Assembly: GCA_945896935.1 (NCBI GenBank)
Contig: CAMDER010000072.1
Location: 1 to 8,690 of the forward strand
Length of the DNA stretch: 8,690 nucleotides
Source: Bifidobacterium breve
GTDB taxonomy: Bacteria; Actinomycetota; Acidimicrobiia; Acidimicrobiales; Ilumatobacteraceae
Reading direction: 5' to 3'
This document shows, in pieces, positions 1-7,141 of this stretch. The position numbers and the translations under genes are program-made. Position 1 is the first letter of the stretch. Every line of letters begins with the position of its first letter. The notes under the pieces were generated by a model, which saw nothing but the letters and a program-made list of their open reading frames with translations, was not told where the DNA came from and did not search any database.

Positions 1-1295
1 AAAATGACATCGGCATACTTTGCAGTGTCTGTCATGAACTGTTCAGAAACCACCGTGAACAAATCTTCTCGCTCAAGTCCGTGACGAACCAACTCGGTGT
101 TCGGTGCAGTGACCAGCGGATTGCCGTTGTAAACGAACAACACCTTGACGGGTGGAGCAAGTGTTGTGTCGTTGAGCACCCGACCGATGTGATTCATACT
201 CAACGACCGACGCTCTTTGCCCGCACTCAGTGATGAAACATCAAAGACTGAATCATCCACATTTGTTGCCGCATACGAACCGACACTTCGCGAGAACCCG
301 CCACCTTTATGGCGCCATGCTCCAGTGAGCATGGGCAGACACGTGAGAGTACGGAAGAACATAACTCCGTGCTCTCGATGCTCGGCTCCAATGAGCGAGC
401 GAATAAATGCGGGTTTGGTGGTTCCGTAATCGCGCGCCAAAGACTCGATTTCGTCGACAGAGATACCGCAAACTTCGGCAGCCCGAGCAGGTGTCCATTG
501 CGACACTTGTTCTTTCAGTTCGTCAAAACCTTCGGTGTACTGCGCGATGTAATCGGCATCGGTCAATTCGTCGCGAATGAGAATGTGCATCACCGCCAGC
601 ATCAAGGCGACATCGGTGCCAGGTAACGGCTGAATAAAAACATCAGCGGCTTCGGCCGTGATTGTTTTCAATGGATCAATCACGACAACTTTGGCGCCAT
701 TAGCACGAGCCTTTTCAATGAAAGGCCACAAGTGTCGATTCGCCAAACGGGTATTTGTTCCCCACAACAAGATCAATTGCGAATATTGAATATCCATCGG
801 ATCATTCGCTAAAGGCGATCCGAGAGTCAGTGTCGATCCGACCATGGCGGTTGCTCCACACAACGAATCGACTTGGCACGATGCACCAACCTTGGCGAAG
901 AATCGTCGGTCAAGCGAATTCATTTGAATCAGACCTTGCGTGCCTGCCGAACCCCAGGGCATCACGGCCTCGCCACCAAACTCGGCCGATACTTCATGGA
1001 CCCGCGAAGCCACTAGATGTAACGCTTCATCCCAAGAGGCTTGACGGAACTCTCCAGTCCCCTTGGCTCCAGTTCGAATCAGGGGATACAAAATACGGTC
1101 GGGGCTATAGACACGATCTAAAAATCGGTTGACCTTGGGGCATAGTTCGCCTTGTGAATAAGGATGCTGAGCATTACCCCGCATTTTGACGGCCACACCG
1201 CCTTCGACCGTGACTTCCCAACCGCAAGTGTCTGGACAGTCGTGATGACAGGTGCCAAGAACAACGTGGGATTCAATGCCCTGCACAGAAGTCAT
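1..1295 (-). CDS. Molybdopterin-dependent oxidoreductase, N-terminal part (runs off left edge)
   Basis: A member of the large molybdopterin oxidoreductase (DMSO reductase-type, COG0243-like) family, which transfers electrons between a substrate and an Fe-S cluster through a Mo/W-bis-pterin cofactor. Translation from ATG at 1295 gives 431 residues with no stop before the edge. The N-terminal [4Fe-4S] motif is visible: Cys16, Cys20, Cys24 and Cys52 (CX3CX3CX27C, ending in LCPK). Further on come Cys140 and Cys146 in the region where the Mo ligand normally lies (the LCGAT segment), then a WGTN segment near 178 and an IDP...T.TA..AD...PGTD stretch at 206-228, typical of the pterin-binding domain. 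Family members are usually about 700 residues, so the C-terminal third or more lies outside the window. There is no Tat signal, so it is probably cytoplasmic. It is divergent from the SnoaL-like gene at 1378. The substrate cannot be assigned; formate dehydrogenase-like names would be a guess. Confidence 0.9.
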   Translation of the reverse strand, partial: MTSVQGIESHVVLGTCHHDCPDTCGWEVTVEGGVAVKMRGNAQHPYSQGELCPKVNRFLDRVYSPDRILYPLIRTGAKGTGEFRQASWDEALHLVASRVHEVSAEFGGEAVMPWGSAGTQGLIQMNSLDRRFFAKVGASCQVDSLCGATAMVGSTLTLGSPLANDPMDIQYSQLILLWGTNTRLANRHLWPFIEKARANGAKVVVIDPLKTITAEAADVFIQPLPGTDVALMLAVMHILIRDELTDADYIAQYTEGFDELKEQVSQWTPARAAEVCGISVDEIESLARDYGTTKPAFIRSLIGAEHREHGVMFFRTLTCLPMLTGAWRHKGGGFSRSVGSYAATNVDDSVFDVSSLSAGKERRSLSMNHIGRVLNDTTLAPPVKVLFVYNGNPLVTAPNTELVRHGLEREDLFTVVSEQFMTDTAKYADVI

Positions 1296-1314
1296 GTTTC
1301 TATTCTGCCAGCAA

Positions 1315-1343
1315 GTGACTCGCCCGTCATCAGGGTTTATGAT
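1315..1343 (+). promoter_or_regulatory. Possible sigma70-type promoter for the plus-strand genes from 1378
   Basis: GTGACT at 1315-1320 (4 of 6 to TTGACA) is separated by 17 bases from TATGAT at 1338-1343 (5 of 6 to TATAAT). It lies in the divergent gap before the SnoaL-like gene. A start of transcription near 1350 would leave a leader of roughly 28 bases that contains the G-rich ribosome binding site at about 1368-1374. This is a match by eye only. Confidence 0.3.
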
Positions 1344-1377
1344 CTTGAGAGAATTACTTGGCTCTTTGGGGGAAATT

Positions 1378-1788
1378 ATGTTGAACGAAGCTCTTGACCG
1401 CTCACTCATCACCGACTTGTTGTCGCGTTATACCTGGGCCTTAGTCGACCGCGATTGGGATGCTTGGCAGAAAGTCTTCACTCCCGATGCCCATGTTGAT
1501 TATTCAACCGCTGGCGGACCAGTAGGTTCACCCGCTGTGGCTGCCGAAACATTCAGCGGCATGATGTCGATGTTTGATGTGTCACTCTCGGCAGGTGGCA
1601 ATGTGGCTATCACCTTCGAAAACGACGACACCGCCAAAGTTCGTTCGGTGTACACGATGACGATGCGTATCCCCGGCGATCAACCGACTTACATGCAGGC
1701 CAGCGGTTGGTACAACGACACCATCGTGCGCACCGCAAGCGGTTGGCTCATCAGCAATCGTTTTGAACAACTCGCTTACGTCAAATAA
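1378..1788 (+). CDS. SnoaL-like / NTF2-fold protein
   Basis: A 136-residue protein of the SnoaL-like (NTF2 superfamily) group, a cone-shaped alpha+beta fold used by scytalone dehydratase, ketosteroid isomerase and polyketide cyclases. Recognisable parts are the N-terminal helix with LLSRYTWALVDRDWDAW, the following VFTPDAHVDYS segment with its conserved aspartate, and a C-terminal sheet ending SGWLISNRFEQLAYVK. I chose ATG 1378 because GGGGGAA lies just upstream and the family N-terminus begins there; the frame is open further upstream to 1252, but those residues do not look like the family. The histidine often found in the middle (TxHxxxN) is not obvious here: the matching stretch reads SLSAGGNVAITF. 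It is therefore unclear whether this is an enzyme or a binding protein. The phosphotransferase gene follows after 8 bases, suggesting co-transcription. Substrate unknown. Confidence 0.85.
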   Translation: MLNEALDRSLITDLLSRYTWALVDRDWDAWQKVFTPDAHVDYSTAGGPVGSPAVAAETFSGMMSMFDVSLSAGGNVAITFENDDTAKVRSVYTMTMRIPGDQPTYMQASGWYNDTIVRTASGWLISNRFEQLAYVK

Positions 1789-1796
1789 GTCTGATC

Positions 1797-2867
1797 ATGC
1801 CGTTACCTTCAAAACGCAATCCCGAAGAACTCGCCCGCACGCTCGAAACGTGGTTCAGCAAACAGTTTGGTCACTCATGCACGATCACCGATGTCGGAAT
1901 TCCGGAAGGTACTGGCATGAGTAGTGAGACGTTGCTTTTCACTCTTCATCACAACGGTCTCGTTGAACCAGTTGTGACTCGTCTCAATCCCGACATGAAC
2001 GATTGGCCGGTTTTTCCGATTTACGACATGGTTGCTCAGGCCGGGGCTATGCAACTAGTTGGCAACAACAGCAACCTTCCAGTGCCGAATGTTCGATTCC
2101 TTGAAACCGACACTTCAATTTTGGGTTCACCTTTCTTGGTGATGGATCGGGTGAATGGTCGGGCACTCCCCGATATGCCCCCGTACGTTTTTGGCGGAAG
2201 TTATATGGACGCCATGTCGGTTGACGATCGACGCGAACTTGGCCGCGAGGTAGCGCGTGTTCAAGCTCGCATTCATGCCATCGATTTGTCAACAGCAAAA
2301 GGTGACGTGTCATTTTTACCTTCGCGCGATGGCGACGCGATTGATCGCTTACTGACCGAGCAGCGCGCCTATTACGACTGGGCTCGTGGTGATCTTCGCT
2401 TGCCAGTCATTGAACAAGCACTCACGTGGCTCGCCGAACGTAAGCCCAGCAATCCTGGACCCACCGTTATTAACTGGGGCGATGCGCGACCTGGCAACGT
2501 GTTGTTTGATGGCCTCACGCCCACCGCAGTCCTCGACTGGGAAATGGTCAACGTCGGTCCTGCCGGAATTGACGTCGGCTGGTTGATCTTTATGCATCAA
2601 TTCTTTCAGTCTTTGGCTGATGTTTTTGAGATGCCAGGCTTCCCCGAGTTCTGTCAAACCGAAGACATCATCAAAGCGTACGAAGGTGCTGGTGGACGAC
2701 ATATTGAGGATCTCAATTGGTACATCGTGTACGCCAGTTTGCGTTTTGCTGCAGTAGCTATTCGAACATCACTTCGTGGTGTCGCATATGGCGAACGCGA
2801 AATGCCTGACGACCCCGAAGACCTCATCATGCATAAGGCAATGCTGTATTCGCAGATTGCTCTGTAA
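1797..2867 (+). CDS. APH-like phosphotransferase family protein
   Basis: A 356-residue protein of the aminoglycoside-phosphotransferase/choline-kinase-like fold, in the subgroup often found beside acyl-CoA dehydrogenase and other lipid or sterol breakdown genes (related to the kinase-like domain of ACAD10/11). The catalytic loop is NWGDARPGN at 226-234, with Asp229 as likely catalytic base and Asn234 as metal ligand. The DFG-like metal site is LDWE, with Asp247. The usual HGD is WGD here; I recall the tryptophan form from actinobacterial members, so it need not mean loss of activity. A probable ATP-binding N-lobe precedes it (GMSSETLLFTL, 40-50). Antibiotic resistance is unlikely given the context. 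A role in phosphorylating a hydroxylated or hydroxyacyl intermediate is inference. It starts 8 bases after the SnoaL-like gene without a clear Shine-Dalgarno sequence, which suggests re-initiation. Confidence 0.87.
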   Translation: MPLPSKRNPEELARTLETWFSKQFGHSCTITDVGIPEGTGMSSETLLFTLHHNGLVEPVVTRLNPDMNDWPVFPIYDMVAQAGAMQLVGNNSNLPVPNVRFLETDTSILGSPFLVMDRVNGRALPDMPPYVFGGSYMDAMSVDDRRELGREVARVQARIHAIDLSTAKGDVSFLPSRDGDAIDRLLTEQRAYYDWARGDLRLPVIEQALTWLAERKPSNPGPTVINWGDARPGNVLFDGLTPTAVLDWEMVNVGPAGIDVGWLIFMHQFFQSLADVFEMPGFPEFCQTEDIIKAYEGAGGRHIEDLNWYIVYASLRFAAVAIRTSLRGVAYGEREMPDDPEDLIMHKAMLYSQIAL

Positions 2868-2881
2868 TCATCATGATGATT
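2866..2881. repeat. 16-base perfect palindrome across a stop/start junction
   Basis: The 16 bases AATCATCATGATGATT read the same on both strands. They cover the last two bases of the phosphotransferase stop codon and both candidate ATG codons (2873 and 2876) of the lipoprotein gene. It could be an operator or could fold over the start codon. It is also built from a simple ATG/CAT repeat, so chance is a fair explanation. Confidence 0.35.
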
Positions 2882-4168
2882 CAGAAAAATCAAAGCCGAG
2901 GCAGTTCCAGTCAGCGGCTATTGGCATTGACTAGCTTGATTGCTCTTGTTATGAGTGCGTGTTCGCAGTCTTCTGAAACCACATCAAATTCTCAAACTTC
3001 CACGATTGCCGAGAGCACATCTACACTGCCTCTGCCAGCCGAAAGTACCAGTACCACTTCCCAAAATACAACGACTACGACAACCATTTCAAAGCCTCCA
3101 CCGCTACCCAACTTTGATCCTCTTCCTCCCACTTCAGAACTTGACAAGCTTGATCTGAAATTAACTCCAGTTGCAGATATCCCGCTTGCTTTGGGCATGG
3201 CTTGGAGTGATGAACAACAATATTTTTACGTCATCACTCAAAAGGGAGAAGTATTCCGCACTCCGCCCGATTTTTCGACGGTCGAACTGGCAATTGACTT
3301 AGTCGATCAAGTCACTCCCTACTCTTTCGAATCAGAACGAGGAATGACTGGTGTCGCAATTAGCCCCATTGATGGTCGACTCTTCTTGACATATAACGAT
3401 CTCAACAAAGACACAAATGTCGTTTCGTATAACTTCAATAATGGAATGCCCGATCCTTCAACTCGCAGGCTTGTTCTCTTTGTCAAGCAACCTGGCATTA
3501 GCCATAAAGCGGGGAATCTCATATTTGACGAAAGCGGAGCCCTCTATATTTCCCTCGGCGACGGCGGCGGCAATAAAGGTGCGACATCGCAGGACTACAC
3601 CTCACTGCTCGGGAGCATTTTGAAAATCATTCCCAACATCGACAGTGATGGCTACGCAGTCCCTACCGACAATCCATTTGTTGACGACCCAACGCGCGCA
3701 CCAGAGATTTATGTCAAGGGACTTCGCCAACCTCACAGATTCGCGCTCAACCACGCCAATGGAGATATCTACATCGGCGATGTGGGCGAAAGTGATTACG
3801 AAGAACTGAATTTCCTTCCCGCTGGAACCTCAGGAGTCAATCTCGGATGGCCCTATATGGAAGGGCTCGAAAAGCGCAAGAGCGGAGGGGCGTATGAATT
3901 CACCCCTCCGATTTACCAATTTGCTCATCCCAGTTGGATTGCGATCATTGCTGGCTTTATTTATCACGGAGAAAAAATACCGAAGATGAAAGGCGCTCTC
4001 ATCTTTGGTGACATGGCAGGAAAACTGTGTCTTCTTGGGAGCGACGGAGTCACCGTTCTCAATATTTCGGAAAGCGGCAACATCTTGACCTCCTTTGCCG
4101 AAGGACCAGATGGCGAGCTTTATAGTTTGAGCCGACTTGAAGGTGTCAAGCGAATTGACCCGGCCTAG
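2873..4168 (+). CDS. Predicted lipoprotein, PQQ-dependent aldose/sorbosone dehydrogenase family
   Basis: A 431-residue protein predicted to be exported and lipid-anchored. The N-terminus has basic residues, a hydrophobic core LLALTSLIALVMSAC and a lipobox-like end with Cys30. Residues 31-90 form a Ser/Thr/Pro-rich linker. The rest is a six-bladed beta-propeller like the soluble aldose sugar dehydrogenase/YliI and glucose-sorbosone dehydrogenase group, which oxidise sugars with PQQ. Visible motifs are ERGMTGVAISP (155-165), GISHKAGNLIFDESGALYISLGDGGG (His211 matches the expected catalytic base) and GLRQPHRFALN (283-293), then GDVGESDYEELNFLP and GVNLGWPYMEG. PQQ and Ca2+ binding were not tested, and the natural substrate is unknown. 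It starts 5 bases after the previous stop with no Shine-Dalgarno sequence; ATG 2876 is an equal alternative. Two hand-counted rows gave 26 and 27 GC of 60 against 33-35 in rows of neighbouring genes, so it may have a different origin. It ends convergently with the gene at 4181. Confidence 0.87.
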   Translation: MMIQKNQSRGSSSQRLLALTSLIALVMSACSQSSETTSNSQTSTIAESTSTLPLPAESTSTTSQNTTTTTTISKPPPLPNFDPLPPTSELDKLDLKLTPVADIPLALGMAWSDEQQYFYVITQKGEVFRTPPDFSTVELAIDLVDQVTPYSFESERGMTGVAISPIDGRLFLTYNDLNKDTNVVSYNFNNGMPDPSTRRLVLFVKQPGISHKAGNLIFDESGALYISLGDGGGNKGATSQDYTSLLGSILKIIPNIDSDGYAVPTDNPFVDDPTRAPEIYVKGLRQPHRFALNHANGDIYIGDVGESDYEELNFLPAGTSGVNLGWPYMEGLEKRKSGGAYEFTPPIYQFAHPSWIAIIAGFIYHGEKIPKMKGALIFGDMAGKLCLLGSDGVTVLNISESGNILTSFAEGPDGELYSLSRLEGVKRIDPA

Positions 4169-4180
4169 GTCTTGAGTGAA

Positions 4181-5119
4181 TTAGTTCTTCAGTAACTCTG
4201 GGCGCATGGTTGAGATTTGTCGACGGAGACCTTCGCGCCAATCAATGGACGAATGAAACCCGACATTGTGGAGCTTCTCCAAGTCAGGAACAATTGAAGC
4301 AATCGTTGCCGTTGTCGGGTTAAACGTTGGCGCGATACCAGTCAAGCGACCCATCTCTTCGCACCAATCTTCGATTGATACCAACTGATCGCCGCCCCAG
4401 TTCACAATTTCAGCACCGCTATTTGCATACGAGAGCAAATACGGAATACTGCGATTGATGTCGTCGGCATGAATTGGTGTGTATGTCGTTGGTTGATCAA
4501 CATGTACTGGCACTGGGATATTGCGTTCCATCATCATCAAGTGAAATGACATCCAGCCATATGCATCACCGTACGGGACATTTAGCCGAGCGATCACAGT
4601 CGGAACGCCAAGTCGCTTTGCAGTGTGCTTCACCAAAACTTCGCCAGCGATTTTCGAAATGCTGTACGTCGGCATCCCGGGCATCGGACGATGACTGTCG
4701 CCTAAGAGATCGGTTTCTTTTCGTGCTTCACCGTGCTTAGGTTCATACACCGCGGTCGATGAGCAATGGAAAAACGACAACTTGTCGCTACGCGAGGCGG
4801 CGACTTCCATCAGGTCGGCACTGCCATGCGCGTTTGACGCAAATGCTTCCTCGAAATTGCTGCTCTTAGCCACGGCAAAGTGCAAAACGAGATCAAGATC
4901 GCTCGGCACTTCATCAAGGTTGCCTTTTGCTAAATCAATACTGACCGTCTGAACGCCTTTGTCGTGCCATGGCTGACGCTGTGCCGGATCTTTAAAACGT
5001 GCCGCACCATAAACAGTGTTGCCTTGCGCTGCCAACGATTCAGCAAGCGGGCCAGCAACCCAACCAGTAACGCCAGTGACCAAAATCTTTTTGCCAGAGA
5101 TTTGCTCCACAGAAGTCAC
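4181..5119 (-). CDS. NAD-dependent epimerase/dehydratase family protein (extended SDR)
   Basis: A 312-residue extended SDR with a Rossmann fold. The nucleotide-binding motif is TGVTGWVAG (residues 15-23). The active-site serine/threonine lies in FHCSSTAVYE (118-126), and the catalytic pair is YSISK (Tyr152, Lys156). Families with this layout include sugar-nucleotide epimerases, 3-beta-hydroxysteroid dehydrogenases and other alcohol dehydrogenases/reductases; the sequence does not decide among them. Apart from the PQQ lipoprotein, which is probably unrelated, no obvious sugar-nucleotide genes are nearby, so an alcohol/ketone redox or dehydratase step is more likely than cell-wall sugar synthesis (inference). 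I chose GTG at 5119 because it forms a 4-base GTGA overlap with the stop of the upstream gene. An ATG at 5179 would overlap by 64 bases and add 20 arginine-rich residues unlike the family. It is the last gene of the minus-strand run and ends 12 bases from the convergent lipoprotein gene, with no clear terminator between. Confidence 0.88.
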   Translation of the reverse strand: MTSVEQISGKKILVTGVTGWVAGPLAESLAAQGNTVYGAARFKDPAQRQPWHDKGVQTVSIDLAKGNLDEVPSDLDLVLHFAVAKSSNFEEAFASNAHGSADLMEVAASRSDKLSFFHCSSTAVYEPKHGEARKETDLLGDSHRPMPGMPTYSISKIAGEVLVKHTAKRLGVPTVIARLNVPYGDAYGWMSFHLMMMERNIPVPVHVDQPTTYTPIHADDINRSIPYLLSYANSGAEIVNWGGDQLVSIEDWCEEMGRLTGIAPTFNPTTATIASIVPDLEKLHNVGFHSSIDWREGLRRQISTMRPELLKN

Positions 5120-5910
5120 CACAACTCGTCGGTGTAGGTGTCGGTTCCGAACACGGTGTTCTTGAATGGGCTTGTCCACAAATGCTTTGCGAGTCCACTT
5201 GATTCAAGATTGGCACCAAATTTTGCGTAACCATCTTTCCATTCGGCTGCGGGATCGTGATCAACAAAATGGATTTGCATGAAACGCTGATCGGCCTTGG
5301 GTACACGAGGAACGTCCGGCGGAGCATCATCAAGCAATGGCAACAATGTTGAGTAGTTGAAAACATCAGGTCCCCACGATGATGCAAACGCCCGAGGAGC
5401 CCAATTATTTTGCATCCACTCGCTCATCTGAGCATGAGTGACCCCTTCGTTCAATTCGCCAACGTTGACAATGATGCCGGGGTAACCGCGGTCGAGCGCC
5501 AATTCGATATTGGTGGTGATTTCGGTGCGAGTCATCGACCACTGGTTGTCGTACAACTGGGTGTGAATATGGGTGCGCTCGGCGAACATACGGCCAGTGG
5601 CATGCAGATTCTTAACCGTGTCGACGCTCCAACGATTCCAGTCATCATGGTGACCTTTAAGCACCCAATAAATGGCAAGGTACGAACCCGACATCGGGTC
5701 TGGGCTCATTGGCGAATCAGCGGGATAACGCAGGGCCTTGAGGTCACGCGTCGAGACGAAGCGATCTCCGGCGAACGAGTAGGCACCAACGAGTACGCCA
5801 CCATAGAAGTGATCTCGTTCGTACCAACGGTTGTATTCAACTTCGTGACCCTTAGTGGGCTCGACCATCGTGAACAACAAGGTTCCAAGTTCAATTGGGT
5901 ACTTCTTCAT
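5116..5910 (-). CDS. Conserved protein of unknown function, probable tandem alpha+beta barrel domains
   Basis: A 264-residue protein without signal peptide or membrane segment. I cannot assign a reaction. The N-terminal half (about 1-120) has the look of dimeric alpha+beta barrel proteins: a first strand LGTLLFTMVEP, then the acidic/aromatic helix EYNRWYERDHFYGG (25-38) and AYSFAGDRFVS (43-53). The second half (about 143-250) starts with a strand PGIIVNVG, then a helix THAQMSEWMQNNWAPRAF and a later strand QIHFVDHDP, suggesting a second copy of the fold. Proteins of this kind occur in actinobacteria near SDR and steroid- or terpenoid-type breakdown genes, from memory rather than a search. ATG 5910 has AAGGGGAG directly upstream. 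Its stop overlaps the GTG of the epimerase-like gene by 4 bases (GTGA), implying translational coupling. It follows the EthD-like gene after 64 bases. Confidence 0.82.
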   Translation of the reverse strand: MKKYPIELGTLLFTMVEPTKGHEVEYNRWYERDHFYGGVLVGAYSFAGDRFVSTRDLKALRYPADSPMSPDPMSGSYLAIYWVLKGHHDDWNRWSVDTVKNLHATGRMFAERTHIHTQLYDNQWSMTRTEITTNIELALDRGYPGIIVNVGELNEGVTHAQMSEWMQNNWAPRAFASSWGPDVFNYSTLLPLLDDAPPDVPRVPKADQRFMQIHFVDHDPAAEWKDGYAKFGANLESSGLAKHLWTSPFKNTVFGTDTYTDELW

Positions 5911-5912
5911 AA

Positions 5913-5920
5913 CTCCCCTT
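5913..5920 (-). promoter_or_regulatory. Ribosome binding site of the 264-residue protein
   Basis: AAGGGGAG on the minus strand lies just before ATG 5910. It is one of the strongest Shine-Dalgarno matches in the window and fixes this start. The gene is separated from its upstream neighbour by 64 bases, so it needs its own initiation site, unlike the coupled genes. Confidence 0.6.
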
Positions 5921-5974
5921 CAATGCACTACTGGTGCGTTGCTCTACCAAACTGTAGATGTTTCTAACTCGGGA

Positions 5975-6319
5975 TCAATTATCAATGACGAGATTTGGTT
6001 CTTCGGTGAGAATCCACTGAATGTTTGACGAGTCCATGAACTTTTCAATGTCTTCCATGACTAACGGAAAATCAGGTTCGCTCATATGAGCATTGAACTG
6101 ATCTGCCGAATCAAAGATCTGAATCGTGACGCCATCAAAACCTGGCTCGTGACGACTACCTTCGGCGGGCCACACCGCCGGATGCTGTTCGTAACGACGA
6201 ACATACTTTGCTGCCGAACAATTCTTGATCAGTGGTCCGTGGATGTTGAACCAGTAGTCAAGAAATTCTTGATGAGTTGTTCCGGGCTTGCGCTTCAGAA
6301 GTGTGACGAGTCGAATCAT
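5975..6319 (-). CDS. EthD-like (dimeric alpha+beta barrel) protein
   Basis: A 114-residue, single-domain EthD family protein. The family signature is clear: the first strand MIRLVTLLKRKPG, then THQEFLDYWFNIHGPLIKN (16-34) with the conserved tryptophan and HGP. The C-terminal part FDSADQFNAHMSEPDF followed by FMDSSNIQWILTEEPNLV is also typical of such dimeric ferredoxin-like folds. Proteins of this fold include EthD of ethyl tert-butyl ether breakdown and small cyclases, dehydratases and monooxygenases for polyketide-like ring compounds. The exact reaction here is unknown. GAAAGG at 6327-6332 lies 7 bases before ATG 6319 and supports the start. It is 30 bases downstream of the intact SDR and in the same direction, so probably in the same transcript. 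Confidence 0.88.
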   Translation of the reverse strand: MIRLVTLLKRKPGTTHQEFLDYWFNIHGPLIKNCSAAKYVRRYEQHPAVWPAEGSRHEPGFDGVTIQIFDSADQFNAHMSEPDFPLVMEDIEKFMDSSNIQWILTEEPNLVIDN

Positions 6320-6349
6320 GGTCGTGCCTTTCGTGTTATTAAATTTCTA

Positions 6350-7141
6350 TTACAAACCTAAGAATGATCCACCATCGCAGATGATGGTTTGCCCCGTGAC
6401 GAACGAAGAATCGTCGCTGGCCAAAAAGAGCGCGACCGAGCCAATGTCGTCGGTGATATCGCCAACACGGCCAAGGGGCGTACGTGCCTCAATGGCTTGT
6501 TGAAGCGCCGGATTGCGATCAAATGCGGTCAATAACGCCGGACTTCCAGCAACCGGACCAATGCAATTCACCGTGATGCCAAATTCTCCCCATTCGCGGG
6601 CCAGGCTCTTGGCGATTGCCCGCTGTGCAGCCTTGGCTGGCGAATAGAGCGGGATATTCGCGCTGCCCTCAACGCCTGATGGAGACGTAATCAAAATGAG
6701 TCGTCCTCCGCCCTCGCCTTTTGGTCGGGCGGATGATGCAATGAGATGGGGCATTGCAGCACGCGCGCAAAAAAGACTGGCCCAGACGCCCGTACGCGAC
6801 ATCGGCGTCCAATGCTTATCGATTTGCGCTTTTTCTAACTTGTGCGGAATGCCGCCCATGAACGCGTTGTGCACCATGACATCAAGTCGACCAAATTGCC
6901 GAATAGTTTCGGCGACGCACGCGTCAACAGATTCCGAAACAGACACATCAGTGACGATGCAGACTGCCTGTCCGCCTGCAGAACGAATTGACTCAACTAC
7001 TGGTTCGCCGGTCTCGGCACGACGGGCCGCAACGACAACGGTCGCTCCTTCTTGGGCTAAACGACGGGCAATTCCCTCGCCCACACCTTGACCCGCTCCC
7101 GTCACAATGGCAACACGATTTTCTAATCGGCGAGCATTCAC
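6350..7141 (-). CDS. Short-chain dehydrogenase/reductase (intact classical SDR)
   Basis: A 263-residue classical SDR with all expected parts: the cofactor motif TGAGQGVG (14-21), the Asp of TDV (65), HNAFMGG in place of NNAG (Asn92), the active-site serine in ITSPSG (153-155), and YSPAK (Tyr166, Lys170). The C-terminal TGQTIICDGG is the usual SDR end. Two arginines after the second strand (AARR, 40-41) fit an NADP(H) preference, which is inference. GTG 7141 is preferred: GGAGG lies 9 bases upstream and the codon overlaps the previous stop by 4 bases (GTGA). GTG 7147 is in frame and would add two residues, but its spacing to GGAGG is only 3. It is directly coupled to the degenerate SDR, with which it shares the C-terminal sequence closely. 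Likely role: oxidising an alcohol or reducing a ketone of a pathway intermediate. Confidence 0.92.
   Translation of the reverse strand: MNARRLENRVAIVTGAGQGVGEGIARRLAQEGATVVVAARRAETGEPVVESIRSAGGQAVCIVTDVSVSESVDACVAETIRQFGRLDVMVHNAFMGGIPHKLEKAQIDKHWTPMSRTGVWASLFCARAAMPHLIASSARPKGEGGGRLILITSPSGVEGSANIPLYSPAKAAQRAIAKSLAREWGEFGITVNCIGPVAGSPALLTAFDRNPALQQAIEARTPLGRVGDITDDIGSVALFLASDDSSFVTGQTIICDGGSFLGL

Noticed and set aside
1252..1377. Upstream in-frame extension of the SnoaL-like gene by 42 residues
   Set aside because: The extra residues do not resemble the family and overlap the divergent Mo-enzyme start, while a G-rich ribosome binding site and the family N-terminus point to ATG 1378.
2472..2500. 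Loss of the HGD histidine in the phosphotransferase as a sign of inactivity
   Set aside because: The aspartate, asparagine and DWE residues remain, and the WGD form is, from memory, usual in an actinobacterial subgroup.
2990..3110. Ser/Thr-rich repeat-like DNA in the lipoprotein gene
   Set aside because: It is a low-complexity linker after the lipid-anchor cysteine, common in surface lipoproteins, and shows no regular repeat unit.
4169..4195. Possible bidirectional terminator between the convergent genes
   Set aside because: Only a 4-base AGTT/AACT pairing without a GC-rich stem or T-run is visible.
5120..5179. Longer start of the epimerase-like gene at ATG 5179
   Set aside because: It would overlap the upstream gene by 64 bases and add an arginine-rich segment absent from the family; GTG 5119 gives a standard 4-base overlap.
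5925..5958. Two small inverted repeats (GCAC/GTGC and TCTAC/GTAGA) in the 64-base gap before the 264-residue gene
   Set aside because: Arms of 4-5 bases are expected by chance, there is no T-tract for a terminator, and they do not match the operator candidate at 8135-8155.
6696..7091. Long open frame on the plus strand opposite the intact SDR
   Set aside because: It is antisense to a clear SDR, with no family resemblance and no ribosome binding site; the same applies to the other opposite-strand open frames in the window.
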